Positions 31,975 through 42,484 of a DNA stretch of 64,000 nucleotides are shown here, piece after piece. The notes beneath the pieces were generated by a model that was not told the origin of the DNA, did not search any database, and saw nothing but the letters and a program-made list of their open reading frames with translations. The translations under genes were made by a program, and so were the position numbers. The stretch's first letter is position 1. Each line of letters begins with the position of its first letter. This DNA comes from Cladocopium goreaui. Its lineage: Eukaryota; Sar; Dinophyceae; Suessiales; Symbiodiniaceae. The stretch spans positions 38,383 to 102,382 of the forward strand of contig CAMXCT020002373.1 in assembly GCA_947184155.2 (NCBI GenBank), read 5' to 3'.

Positions 31975-33945
31975 GTCTGTGTGTAAAAGCGCCTGTGTGT
32001 AAAAAGCGTCTGTGTGTAAAAGCGTCTGTGTGTAAAAGCGTCTGTGTGTAAAAGCTTCTGTGTGTAAAAGCCTCTGTGTGTAAACGGGTCTGTGTGTAAA
32101 AGCGTCTGTGTGTAAAAGCGTCTGTGTGTAAAGTGTTTTGTGTAAAAGTGTTTTTGTGTGTGAAAACGTCTGTGTGTAAAAGCGCTTTCGTGTGTGTAAA
32201 AAAGCTTCTGGTTTGTAAGAGCGTCTCCGTGGTGTCACAATCCTCATGCTTTTGAAAAAAGCACACTCGTGTGGTACAGAAGCGATCCTTTGTGTGTTCA
32301 AAGCGTCTGTTTGTAACAGCGTCTGTGCTGTACCAGTGTTTGCTGTGTCACCACCGACTGTTTTGCTGTAACCAGTGTTCTGTGTGTCAACAGGGCGATG
32401 TGTGTCAATTGTTTTTTGTGTTTCCAAGCGTCTGTTGTGTAAAAAGCGTCTGTGTGGAAAAAAAGCGTCTGTGTGTAAAAGCGTCTTGTTTTTTTTGTGG
32501 TTGAGCAAGCGTCTGTGTTAAACAGTGTTTGTGTAAAAGTTTTCTGTTGTAAAGCCGTTTGTGTGTAAAAGCTTCCTGTGTGTAAAACGTCTGGTGTGTG
32601 TAAAAGTCTTGTTGTAATAGCGTCTGTGTGTAGAAAGCGTCTGTGTGTAAAAGCGTCTGTGTGTAAAAGCGTCTGTGTGTAAAAGTGTTTGTATGTAAAA
32701 GTGTTTGTGTAAAAGTGTTTGTGTGTAAAAGCGTCTCGTGTGTAAAAGTCTCTGTGTGTAAAAGCGTCTGTGTGTAAAAAGCGTCTGTGTGTCAAAACGT
32801 CTGTGTGTAAAAGCGTCTGTGTGTAAAAGTGTTTGTGTAAAAGTGTTTGTGTAAAAGCGTCTGTGTGTAAAAGCTTCTGTGTGTAAAAAGCGTCTGTGTG
32901 TAAAAGCGTCTGTGTGTAAAAGCGTCTGTGTGTAAAAGTGTTTGTGTGTAAAAGTGTTTGTGTGTAAAAGTGTTTGTGTGTAAAAGCGTCTGTGTGCAAA
33001 AGCGTCTGTGTGCAAAAGGTTGTGTGTGTAAAAGCCTCTGTGTGTAAAAGCGTCTGTGTGTAAAAGCGTCTGTGTGAAAAGCGTCTGTGTGTAAAAGCTT
33101 GTGTGTGTAAAAGCCTCTGTGTGTAAAAGCGTCTGTGTGTAAAAGCGTCTGTGTGTCAAAGCGTCTGTGTGTAAAAGCGTCTGTGTGTAAAAGCGTCTGT
33201 GTGTAAAAGACTGTGTGTAAAAGCGTCTGTGTGTAAAAGCGTCTGTGTGTAAACCCACATCGATATAAAGGAGCCCACGGGAGTCCGCGTCTTGTGTGTG
33301 TAAAGCCAGTCTCCAACTGTGTGTGTAAACAAAGCGTCTGTGTGACACAAGTGGCCTCTTTGTGTACAACAGCGTCGTGTGTACAAACCATAAAGCGGCC
33401 TTCTCAGTGAAAGTCTCTGTGTGTAAAAGCAAAGCGTGTGTAAAAGCGTCTGTGTGTCAAAGCGTCTGTCTGTAACAGTCTCTGCGTGTGAAAGTGTTTT
33501 GTGTAAAAGCGTGTGTGTAAAAGCGTCTGTGTGTGTGTGTAAAAGTCTCTGTGTGTAAAAGCGTCTTTGTGTAAAAGTCTCTGCGGGTAAAAGCCTCTGT
33601 GTGTAAAAGTCTCTGTGTGTAAAAAGCCTGTGTGTAAAAAGTGTCTGTGTGTAAAAGCGTCTGTGTGTAAAAGGGTCTGTGTGTAAAAAAAGCTTCTGTG
33701 TGTAAAAGCGCCTGTGTGTAAAAAGCGTCTGTGTGTAAAAGCGTCTGTGTGTAAAAGTGTCTGTGTGTAAAAGCGTCTTTGTGTAAAAGCTTCTGTGTGT
33801 AAAAGCGTCTGTGTGTGTAAAAGTCTCTGTGTGTAAAAAGCGTCTGTAAAAGCGTCTGTGTGTAAAAGCGTCTGTGTGTAAAAGGGTCTGTGTGTAAATG
33901 TGTTTGTGTGTCAAAGCGTCTGTGTGTAAAAAGCGTGTCTCCATA
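31975..33945. repeat. ~2 kb array of 16 bp TGTGTGTAAAAGCGTC
   Basis: Well over 100 imperfect units, some truncated (tgtgtaaaagtgtt), all on one strand. The long minus-strand ORFs (LHTDAFTHRRFYTQT...) have no gene meaning. Base order is strictly directional. A short non-repeat patch sits at about 32,215-32,440 and another at 33,250-33,330. The array lies exactly between the two coding halves of element A. Confidence 0.95.
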
Positions 33946-33949
33946 GTAA

Positions 33950-35640
33950 CAACAGAAGACTCTGCTCCTCTACGCTCTCGGGCCATCCGTCGTCTAGTCT
34001 TGTTGTTGCTTCTGGCCTGGATTTGGCCTAATGCTTCTTGCTTGCTCATGGAGGGCAGCAGCTTCTTGCTCAACCATTTCCTTGCAGCTGGTCTCACTAG
34101 ACTTCTCTTTTGCATATCTTCTCTGGCCCTTGCATTCTTGATCACAAGGCTGCCAAATGTCTCATCCAACATCTTCCTTCTATAAAACTCTTTTCCCAAT
34201 GAAAGGCTCAATTAAAAAAAACAAGCTGTTGTTGCATGGCAGGAGGAGCTCATCGCTGATGTCTGTGAAATCAATTGCTTGATTCTTCTTTGCTGCCTCC
34301 ACCTCATGCTTGCTTTCATGTCTCAGATCCTCATCTGCTACCTTCTCTGCATGCTCCTTCTCATCTTCTGCTGGAACTTGATGCTTTTCTGCTTCTCCAC
34401 CCTGAACTGGATGAGCATTGCTCCAGCTGATGAGGTCTGTGATGCATGTTGCATCTTGGCTCAAGCTGAAGTCTGGTATTGATGGAACTCCATCCTGCAG
34501 CCATGAATACCTCTCTCCAGCCAGTCTGATGGGATCCTCTTGGTTCCCATCTTGCATGCCCACTCCTCATCTGTGATCTTCTTCAACTCACCTGATGGGC
34601 TGCACCTGCATGCCACTAAACCATTTTTGATGGCTGCCGCCACCACCCAATTGGTTTTCTCATTCATGGCCTCCATGTAGTCTTGGCTGGATACTGCTGC
34701 TCTGATGCTGACATGACCTAAGATGTGAGCTGCTGCTATGTTGCAAATGTGCTCTGCCTATGCTGTCTCAGCTGCAAAATTGTGGCAGCAAATGAATCTT
34801 TGATTGCAATTCCTGCTGGCTCCTGCATGGCTTGCTCCATTGCAGTCCACTTCATCAACGCTCCATCACACAGGCTGAGTCATGATGGAGATCTTCTCGA
34901 AGAGGCCTGGAAACTCATTCCTGAGCTTCACAAAGGGCTTCATGAATTTTTAGACCTTGCCTCCCTTATGCTGCACCTTACTGTCTCCAATCAGGAACTC
35001 CTCTGTCTCTATCCACTTGCATTGCTCATCTACATTGCCCAATCGTGCATGCTGGTCTCCAAAGACAAGCAAGCCTTTGGCCACTTCCCCTGCCAAGGGA
35101 CCTTCACCAACAATGTTGCAAATCTTCTGTCTGGCTTCATAGGTCAGCCTGTACTTCTCATCATAGCTGTTTGCAGACATCGTCCTCATGCCTGCAACTT
35201 TTTTCAGACCTGTCTCATCAGAGGCTGTGATGATTTGCATTGCATTGCTTTCCACTGTTGCTTGAGCTGATGCAATTTCCTCTGACCTCTCTGAAATTCA
35301 CTGGATCTTGGTACCTGCATCCTGCAAGCTCATGCTCTGCAAAAATGACCTTCTGACTCACAGCTTTGCCCCAAATGGGAACTTGATCAGACATAGTGAT
35401 GCAAAGGTTCTTCCTTGCCTTAATCACTTCTGCTGGATTGGAAACCAACCCTGATTCCTCCAAAGCTGCCTCGCTAGCTGCTCCCATCAACCAGTGAGCC
35501 CTGACTTTTGACTCAATGGGAGACAGCTTATGTGTCAGCTCCTTCTGTATGTAGGATGCTGATATCCATCCTACAAGCTTGTCTGTGTAGTTCCTGTCAG
35601 TGATGCCAGCAGTGTGGCCGCTGCTGAGGGCCAGTCTCAG
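33950..35640 (-). pseudogene. element A: putative transposase-like protein, decayed
   Basis: Read 5'-3' on the minus strand: GITDRNYTDKLVGWISASYI, 'SPIESKVRAHWLMGAASEAA', 'NLCITMSDQVPIWGKAVSQK', 'DEKYRLTYEARQKICNIVGE', 'AKGLLVFGDQHARLGNVDEQ', then after a TAG at 34,950 'KFMKPFVKLRNEFPGLFEKI', and in other frames 'DGALMKWTAMEQAMQEPAG', 'MNEKTNWVVAAAIKNGL', an acidic stretch and a basic end (KTRRRMARERRG). The SDQVPIW, YEARQ and LLVFGDQ...RLGN blocks match the 46.8-48.6 kb protein of element B in the same order. The acidic residues in SDQVPIW and FGDQH could be metal ligands of a DDE-type transposase, but this is inferred. Several frame changes and stops indicate decay. The 5' end is cut at about 35,640, next to LINE sequence. 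Confidence 0.55.
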
Positions 35641-35699
35641 CCCGCATGCTCACAAAGTTCATGCCTTGCAAAATTTGGCCTGGCCCAGGGCTTTACATG

Positions 35700-37595
35700 G
35701 CGTATCAGTTGTCCCCCATTTCAAGGTGCTCCGAACGGGAGCGAACGGGAGCGATGAGGGGTTTACGTGCTGACCGCAAGGGTGCCAATCCAGTGCTCCA
35801 TCTGTCAAGGTAAACCTTTTTGGCTGGACGGTCCTCCAGACCATTAGAGATGCCCGTGAGCTTGGGGGCCACGGTGCCTGATGGACTTCCCAAGAATGGC
35901 CCCACGGCAGTCTTGGTCTCTCGTTTGCAGCGGGTGGGTTGGACTTTGGGACCTGGGACCTCATGGACTTATCCAAGATCGGCTCGGGTCTTTCAGTCTC
36001 TTTGCTTCGTCCTGGGATGAATTGTGTGTCCGTTTTCGGTTGGCTTGGGCTCGTGTTCTCCATGACGCAGCTGGGCATCGCCCGACGTTTGAAGGGTTGG
36101 AAGAAGTTGATGCGGTGGCCACGCAAAAGAGCTTGAGCCAATTTAGTGTAGTCGACCCGGTTTACTTGAGGTGCCACCTTGACGGTACACTGTTTGTGCA
36201 GAATGGCCGTGCCAAGTTTGATCAAGCTGTGGATGATCGATGTCCATGGTGTGGGGCCAAAGGTGGGATTGAACATCGGGCCTGGACTTGCCCGCATTGT
36301 GAGCCCTGTAGGAGCCACCCTTTCCTCGTCTCAGCAACATGGCTGGGGTTTGGTCCTTGCTGAATGGGAAGTATTTGTGGACTTTCTTCTAAGGGATCAT
36401 GGATTTCGCAGGTTGTCCCCGGTAGGTCTCCCCCCAAGAGCCTCCAACTGGTGTGACCTTTTCGTTGATGGAACTTGTGCTCATCCAGTAGAGCCTCAGC
36501 TGCGATATGGTGCGTGGGCTGTGACTTGGGCGAGTGGTGGACCAGGTAACCTTGACAACAAAGTGGTGCTTGCAGGTCATTTGCAAGGGTTGCGTCAGTC
36601 CGCATTTAAGGCTGAAATGGCGGCAGTTTTTCATGCTTTGCAGTGGGCTGCAGAGAGCTGCCTGAAAGTCAGAATTTGGTGCAACTGTCAAAGCGTGGTT
36701 CACGGGTTCGGAAGTTGCTGCGGGGTGGCAAAGTACATCCCAATCGAGCCCATTCTGGGGTGTGGCAAAGTATTGCGACAGTTTTGCTGCAGGCTGACTT
36801 TGAAGTGCAAATCATCAAGGTGGTTTCTCATTGCCAGATTAGTGCTGCTACAACACCGGAGGAAAAGTTGGCTTCTTGGCATAACCAACTCACTGACCAA
36901 GCGGCGACGTATGTCAATGAAAAGCGTGAACCAGAGTTTTGGCAAGCTTGGAAACAACTGGAGACTGCACTGACTGACCGCAGGCGATTACATGTAGCCC
37001 TACTGCTGATGCTCCTCAAACAATCACGTTTGGCGACCCAGGATCAACCTCGAAGTCGTCCGGTGCAACAGGTGGCTCATCCAGGAGTGACGGTTGCGAT
37101 GCCAGCCGTACCTGCAGAATGGACCATGCCAACCAAGCTGTTCAAACGTTATGGACGTGAGAATGTTGAGGCGGTACATCGTTGGTGGGCTGCATGTGGC
37201 CGTCCACCGATTTCTGGCCGAGAGGAAATGCAAATGGTAGCAGGTTTGCAACTCTTTTTAGATTTCACTTGGCATACCAACCATGCCGGACCATGTCTCC
37301 ATCGAAAGCGATGGTACTCACAGCCAGAGGGCCTGCCAGCAGGATGTGTTGTCATTTGGGGGACTGGGTTAAGGTATTTTTGTTGCTTTGGAAAGCTTAT
37401 ATGAGGTGTCAGGGTGTCAACATCCCCCACAAAATGCCCAAGCCGGTTGGGATTTCCATTGGCAAGTGGTTAGTAACTTACTACTTGCGTTGGCTTGATT
37501 GCAAAGCCAAGGAAGTGGATGAACATATGCTGCGGCAATTAGGCAGGCAGGCGGTGTCCCAAAGGGATGTTAGTAGTGTCACACCTGACAGGTAG
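35700..37595 (+). pseudogene. LINE (non-LTR retrotransposon) 3' fragment: zinc knuckle and RNase H
   Basis: Frames shift at least four times along one coherent protein. In order: GANPVLHLSR (with a TAA), 'GLPKNGPTAVLVSRLQRVGW', 'LFASSWDELCVRFRLAWARV', a knuckle 'CPWCGAKGGIEHRAWTCPHC', then a type I RNase H: 'NWCDLFVDGTCAHP' (first Asp), 'FKAEMAAVFHALQWAAES' (Glu), 'VRIWCNCQSVVHGF' (Asn at the position normally Asp), 'IIKVVSHCQI' (His) and 'WHNQLTDQAATYVNEKRE' (Asn/Asp). A Trp-rich tail ends at TAG 37,593. The reverse transcriptase part is absent. Such LINE proteins with C-terminal RNase H are frequent in dinoflagellate genomes. Frameshifts and the Asp-to-Asn change make it non-functional. Confidence 0.8.
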
Positions 37596-37639
37596 AGAGC
37601 TTGGGTGCAGGGGTCGTCCGCTGCCTCTGTGCCTGCACA

Positions 37640-37692
37640 TAAACGGCAATAAACGGTAATATTTTTCAAAGGGTCGAAACCGCCAACCAGTG
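37640..37692. mobile_element. MITE-2 right-half remnant
   Basis: 'atatttttcaaagggtcgaa' followed by 'accgccaaccag' is the right half of MITE-2, just after the LINE fragment. Confidence 0.45.
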
Positions 37693-37699
37693 TATATAT

Positions 37700-39440
37700 A
37701 TATATATTAATACATATACTATCATTGTTGGTTGTGACAATGATGATGCAATGAATCGTAAGAGATTAGAGTTTGTAGGGATGTGCTGGGGTTATACCCC
37801 AGTTTTACATATTACAACGCGTTTACGGGACGTATCGACCAGCGTCATGATGTACTAAATGGGATGATCTTAATCATAGGGGAAACACCAGTAAAACCAC
37901 CATTTGTAGATTGTCCATGAAATCCCTATTATGTAGATGATTTCTTCCATTCAAACCACCATTTTGGATGATTTGCCCATCGTGACTGATCGTTCAATCT
38001 CCGTGGTTTATAAGACATGTAAAATTGGGAAAACCTATAACTCGTTTGCAGGTCGTAACGTTGGCCTGTTGTTTTTTTTAAAGGGTGTCTTTGACATGAG
38101 GTGACAACTTCTTCGCGCGGCACTGAGGAAGTAATCAGTACCTCATGCGGCCGGAGGTGTTCCCCTATCCCTTTGTGCTCATAATCATGCACTGCATTTT
38201 CTGAAGCTCGGTTTTTTCTGGCTCGGGCGGATCGAATCTTCCAAGCTTATGCCTTGGTGAAGCGTTGGGTTGATTAGGGGGATATAACGAACTAGTGCTC
38301 ATGGGTTTATAGATGTTTATAGAAACCATATATGGCTAAAATATGTGAAAATCCCATGGCTGTTGCTGTAATAAAGCAATCCCGAAATAGAGGTTTTTTC
38401 CTGGGTTAACTGGATGGATACTTCAGAAAAATGAATGTTTTTGCCGATGGATGTCAACACCAACCAGAGGAATTTCATGGGATTTAATCGTAGTGGGGTT
38501 TAATCGGTTTTAATTGGGAGTTAATGGATTTTAATGGGATTTAATGGGGTTTATAACATTTTACAACCAGCTTCATATTGTTTGGTGTGTTTGAAAACGT
38601 TGCCAGAACCCATAAATTGCCATTTGATTGGAAAATGATGATCAATCCTCAAATTCAAGGGTACCCTATTTTCAAACCAACCCATAGGTTTGCAAGGTAC
38701 CTAATATTGGCCATGGCTGTCTTGGGACATATGAACAGAGCACTGCTTGAGAGTATGACAATAGCGGGAAAATCCCATTTTTTTTCGCTGGGTAAATGAA
38801 AATACCTGCTGGTTAGTGAAAACAAGTGATACATGGCGAACTGGAAACAGTTTTCATTTAGTGAAAAATGATGTTCGATGTTTGAAAAATGTCCATTTGG
38901 TTGGCGGATTTCCCAGCTATGTTTGATGACACCGGAGGGTAAATGGTCCAACAACCATCGATGGATAGTCCAGCACCCGAACTGTCGCGATCCTACAGTA
39001 TCTTGATGTATCTTGTGTGCCTCAGACATGTTCACAGAAGAAAACACTAATCGTTCGTCTCGCGAACTGAGGGACACGTTACCCCATTGTATCAAAAGTA
39101 AAATTTGCCAGACACCTGATTAATACTGTGGATGGTTGCGGTTTATCCTGCACCAATTGGTATGTGGTTTATCCCCTTATAACCCTATCATTTACAGTGT
39201 TTCATAGTTATTTACGGTGTTTCATAGTTGCCTAACGGTTGCCTTTTCTGTTGCAGGATTTCGCGTTTCCTTCAAAAGTTGGTGTTTGAAATGCCAACTT
39301 GCCATGAGACATATTCCCAGTCCTCGCGAAGACAATAATTGGATGCGATGAAGGCTCTGATGATTCATCTCAGAAGTGATGCATGGGTGCCTTATTCAGT
39401 TAGATTGTCCAGCATCGTAGCTTCACAAATGATGCATGTA
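37700..39440. other. no gene seen
   Basis: AT-rich. 'gggtttaatcggttttaatt' and 'ggatttaatggggtttataa' form a short degenerate (ttaatggg)n patch at about 38,480-38,560. 'tttacagtgtttcatagtt' is duplicated near 39,192. The ORFs are incoherent. Confidence 0.35.
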
Positions 39441-39447
39441 TCTATCA

Positions 39448-39595
39448 ATGGCCATTTCAGTAACCTAAATTGCAGGTACCTACCATACATAAGGCCTATA
39501 TAAGGCTTATGTAAGGGAATATACCCACAAAATATGGGCTTATATGGTAGAGTATCTCCGTTTTAGGATCCTGAGATTCTCATTGAATCTATGTA
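39448..39595. repeat. MITE family 3 copy
   Basis: 'aggtacctaccatacataag' on the left is partly mirrored by 'cttatatggtagagtatct' on the right, with 'tcccacaaaatatgg'-like interior. The 57,062-57,215 copy has the same order, and a partial copy lies near 14,945. Confidence 0.55.
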
Positions 39596-39598
39596 TCA

Positions 39599-40261
39599 TT
39601 GTTGTCGATGATGCTTCTGTCAACATCCCCAACGACGTCAAGCCCATCGGTTACTGCACTGTTGTTCGACACCAGACACACCAGGGACATATGCCCAGTG
39701 CCTTCACACTGCGGCAACTCCCTTCATACTCAACGACCTTGGCACGAAGATGCAGAGTATGCAGAAGGGTACGCCCTTTGCCAGGAGATGCCGGCGTGGC
39801 AATACGCTATGCTGACCGAATCCGCGGAGGTCGGGAAGGTTCTGGAGTGGCTCTTCAATTTGGAGATCATCACTCCAAAGGACCGGCTGTGGTTGGGATT
39901 CGCCTTCATGTAGATTGGACGGCTGTTGAATGACTCACCTGTGCATGAAGCTTGTCGGCAACACCCCGCACTGAGAATGTACTGCAAAGGTCTTTGGCAG
40001 TCACTGGCAGCAGTCCGCAGGAAGTGGCCGACACCCGGGAGGAACCTCACGAAGAGAGGGAATGTCCTGTATGGAAAGTTCTCCCTTTTGCCGTTTGTGT
40101 TTGGGTCTTCTGTAAAAAACCTTGCTGCTACAGCACTTGCTAAAGTCGGCGGAAAGAATCCACATTTTCGGTCTGGCAGAGATCAGGGACATCAGACTAC
40201 TGGTTTGGCCTCCCACATCTTCCGTTGCTATATGATGTGCAGGTATAGGAAGGATGGGTAA
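39599..40261 (+). pseudogene. unrecognised protein, one frame interrupted by TAG
   Basis: The same frame reads through both sides of a single TAG at 39,911. Before it: 'WHEDAEYAEGYALCQEMPAW', 'TESAEVGKVLEWLFNLEIIT' and 'PKDRLWLGFAFM'. After it: 'IGRLLNDSPVHEACRQHPAL', 'RMYCKGLWQSLAAVRRKWPT', 'PGRNLTKRGNVLYGKFSLLP' and 'VKNLAATALAKVGGKNPH'. Composition is that of a folded protein, with conserved-looking Trp and Cys. No family is recognised. The stop could be real decay, or the TAG may lie in a short unrecognised intron. A mapped transcript would decide. Confidence 0.45.
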
Positions 40262-40557
40262 ACTGATAAGTTTGGGCAAGACCATCAATCTTGCCCCAAC
40301 AATGGAGTCTAGATATGGAACCAATGAGAACTATGTATATCCCTTGTCCCATTACAACCTCCAAGTATAGGTCCATTGCCACGTTTGATTGCCTGAGGGT
40401 ACTAGAATATTTCATGATGTGGGTATCTCCAGGAATGGAGAATAAATTGCATCAATTTATGTCACATTTGATGGGACAAAAAACCTTAACCACTTGATTT
40501 CGGGGTGCACCAGTGTAGGACAAAGCCATGTTTTGATGTTCAATTGGTGTTATTGAA

Positions 40558-40818
40558 TTGTTTTTGGACCACCAACAGGGGTGCAAAGGGTGTAAACCTT
40601 ATGGTTTGAATAAACTGTTTTTATTTTGTCCCCCAAAAAACGAGCAAGTGACCAATGAATATGAATTGTTTGAACCAAAGAAACAAGAATTTAGAAGAAT
40701 ATCGTCGGACAATATACCACCTGCATGGAGGGCAGCAGACGTGCTGAGGTTACAAGCAAACAAGGGCTTTGCCCTATTTGTTCAACCGATAAATGGAGGT
40801 TTCCCAAAATGGTGGTAA
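40558..40818 (+). CDS. candidate exon, unrecognised
   Basis: Open frame with PKKQEFRRISSDNIPPAWRA and ADVLRLQANKGFALFVQPIN, then a stop. Normal composition. No domain or firm splice sites. It lies about 300 bp after the interrupted ORF and might belong to the same gene. Confidence 0.3.
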   Translation: MFLDHQQGCKGCKPYGLNKLFLFCPPKNEQVTNEYELFEPKKQEFRRISSDNIPPAWRAADVLRLQANKGFALFVQPINGGFPKWW

Positions 40819-40890
40819 CCCTTTCCCAAAATCCATTTGAAATCATCCATCCACTATGAAGCATCCATTTAAATCATCCATCCATTCATT

Positions 40891-40996
40891 TACCCTCTGG
40901 TAATTTAACAGTTTGCTATTGAAAATTGTCATTTATATTTAGAGTGGATTTTCCCATTGAAAATGGTGAATTTCCATAGTTATGTTAGTTTACCAT
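40891..40996. mobile_element. MITE-1 copy
   Basis: Left end TACCCTCTGGTAATTTAACA. The right end is truncated after 'gttagtttacca'. The interior is in the same orientation as the 6,832 copy. Confidence 0.65.
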
Positions 40997-41014
40997 GATA
41001 AATGGATGCTTTAA

Positions 41015-41135
41015 TTCTCTATAGCTGGATGGGTAAGTCGTCATGGAGGTTTCGTAAGTCATGGGGATACCCCCAGTTATCATCCATTTCTAGATCGGAT
41101 TTTCCACGAAATAAACCATCCAGCGATAAAGGGAT
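41015..41135. repeat. family 5 MITE copy
   Basis: 'tagctggatgggtaagtcg' and 'ggaggtttcgtaagtcatgg' are answered by 'ataaaccatccagcgataaa'. It is similar to 7,563-7,680 and 57,566-57,672. Confidence 0.45.
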
Positions 41136-41139
41136 GGCC

Positions 41140-41645
41140 TCATGTGTTGAAAGCCACTCTCAGTGGCTCCATCTGCCTTGCTGGTACCCCAGTTCGGCAT
41201 CGCGAGCCTTAACGGGCGTTGGGTTTTAACCCGGTTAGCCGTTGGGTTCAAGCTAGATAGAGCATGATAGAACATGATATAACTACAGTCAACATCAGTC
41301 AGTCAGGTTTATGAACAAACATTTCATCATGCCACTGCAGGGGCTTTTGGTGCCGCGCTTGAGGCTCAATATTTGCACTCGTCCTCTTCGTGTGTTCGCC
41401 TGGTCTCTATCCAGCACTGACTGTTACTTGGCCACAAAATGGGTCAACGTTTTAATCCAAGGGAAGCTCCCAAGTGTTGATGTTGTACTTATAACATCTT
41501 GTAACTTAGTGAAGATTTGGATTCATGTTTGGATTCCGTTTGGTTGAAGTGTTAAAATGAGGGACACAGTCAGAACTTCCATATTCGTTTTTCGGCAAAG
41601 CACAGGGCTTTTGGTGAAGTTTGTCATCATAGTCCCCATGCAAAT
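41140..41645. other. no gene seen
   Basis: Short ORFs only. Nothing recognised. Confidence 0.3.
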
Positions 41646-41651
41646 GGCCAT

Positions 41652-41773
41652 CTGGTTGGTGGTGACTGGAACGTGGCTGGATTATGACTTTCCATTCAGT
41701 TGGGAATGGGATAATCAGCCCAACTGACGATTCGTCCATCATTTTTCAGAGGGGTTGGTATACCACCAACCAG
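41652..41773. mobile_element. MITE-2 copy, long variant, next to element B
   Basis: CTGGTTGGTGGTGACTGGAA to ATACCACCAACCAG. The interior matches the 11,661 copy. Its right end lies 14 bp from the left end of element B, with 'ttatatagttatta' between. Confidence 0.7.
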
Positions 41774-41787
41774 TTATATAGTTATTA

Positions 41788-41830
41788 ATCCCTTCCTCCT
41801 AATACTAAACGCCCCCCTAATACTAAAAAC
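41788..41830. repeat. left terminal inverted repeat of element B
   Basis: Two nested motifs, CCTCCTAATACTAAAC and CCCCCCTAATACTAAAAAC, pair with 51,628-51,671. The first 24 bases match exactly. Confidence 0.85.
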
Positions 41831-41935
41831 AGGCATCCATCTCCAATTTCCGAAAATTTCAGTTTGGCCAATTTGACTTTTAATTGATCCCCTTTAAAAA
41901 ACAATTCAAAAATCAACCTACCATTTGTGGGTTCT

Positions 41936-41987
41936 CCCCCCTAATACTAAAAACTAATTCATCCCGGGGTGTTTAGTATTAGGGGGG
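41936..41987. repeat. left subterminal hairpin of element B
   Basis: CCCCCCTAATACTAAAAAC and GTTTAGTATTAGGGGGG face each other across 16 bases. The right end has the matching structure at 51,599-51,650, so both termini repeat the same core several times. Confidence 0.8.
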
Positions 41988-42114
41988 CTAGTCCTACTCC
42001 CCAAATCCAAGCTGCCTGGCTGGTCTAGCTGCCTGCATGTTTTGCTGACACCACGCTGTCTGGCTGCCTGAAAGCCACCCCTCATGCCTTGCTGCCTGCA
42101 AGGTCTTTCTGAGC

Positions 42115-42209
42115 TGGCTGGAGTCTTGAATTTTGAAGATCCCATAAACACCTATGTTAAGGGTTTCCCTTAATTTTAGGGGGTTAAAAAAAAATTCAAG
42201 ACTCCAGCC
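42115..42209 (-). other. candidate introner-like intron 1 (GC-AG, inverted repeat ends)
   Basis: GGCTGGAGTCTTGAATTTT (42,116-42,134) is perfectly mirrored at 42,191-42,209. On the minus strand the segment can be read as an intron starting GCTGGAGTC and ending GACTCCAG, with AT-rich inside and GC-rich coding-like flanks. Symmetrical ends that also serve as splice sites are the hallmark of introner elements described in dinoflagellates. Confidence 0.55.
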
Positions 42210-42294
42210 ACCGTACTTCCTGGCTGTACTTCCTGGCTGTACTTCTTGGCTGTCTAGCTGCCTACGCATCCTTAGCTGGCTGCCTTTCTGTCTG

Positions 42295-42414
42295 AGCTGG
42301 CTAGAATCTTTAATTTATAATTGAATCCCAGAAATTTAATTGATTATGGTTATGTTGTAAAGGTTTTAGGAGTAATTAATGAATAACAATCCCCATTAAA
42401 GATTCTAGCCAGCT
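42295..42414 (-). other. candidate introner-like intron 2
   Basis: AGCTGGCTAGAATCTTTAAT (42,295-42,314) is perfectly mirrored at 42,395-42,414. Read on the minus strand, GCTAGAATC...GATTCTAG gives GC-AG boundaries. The interior has only A/T-rich text and no ORF. Confidence 0.55.
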
Positions 42415-42484
42415 TTCCATGCCGCTTGCCTGGAGCTCACTGTCTGGCTGAGCTCCATGCTTTGCCAGGTTCTGTCTGAGGGCT

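Noticed and set aside
31933-34211. Minus-strand ORFs of 190-350 codons (LHTDAFTHRRFYTQT repeats)
   Set aside because: The 16 bp array lacks stops in these frames. The only real coding text in the longest ORF is the non-repeat end at 33,950-34,211.
35659-36318. Minus-strand ORF of 219 codons
   Set aside because: Antisense to the LINE fragment, whose zinc-knuckle and RNase H motifs fix the coding strand as +.
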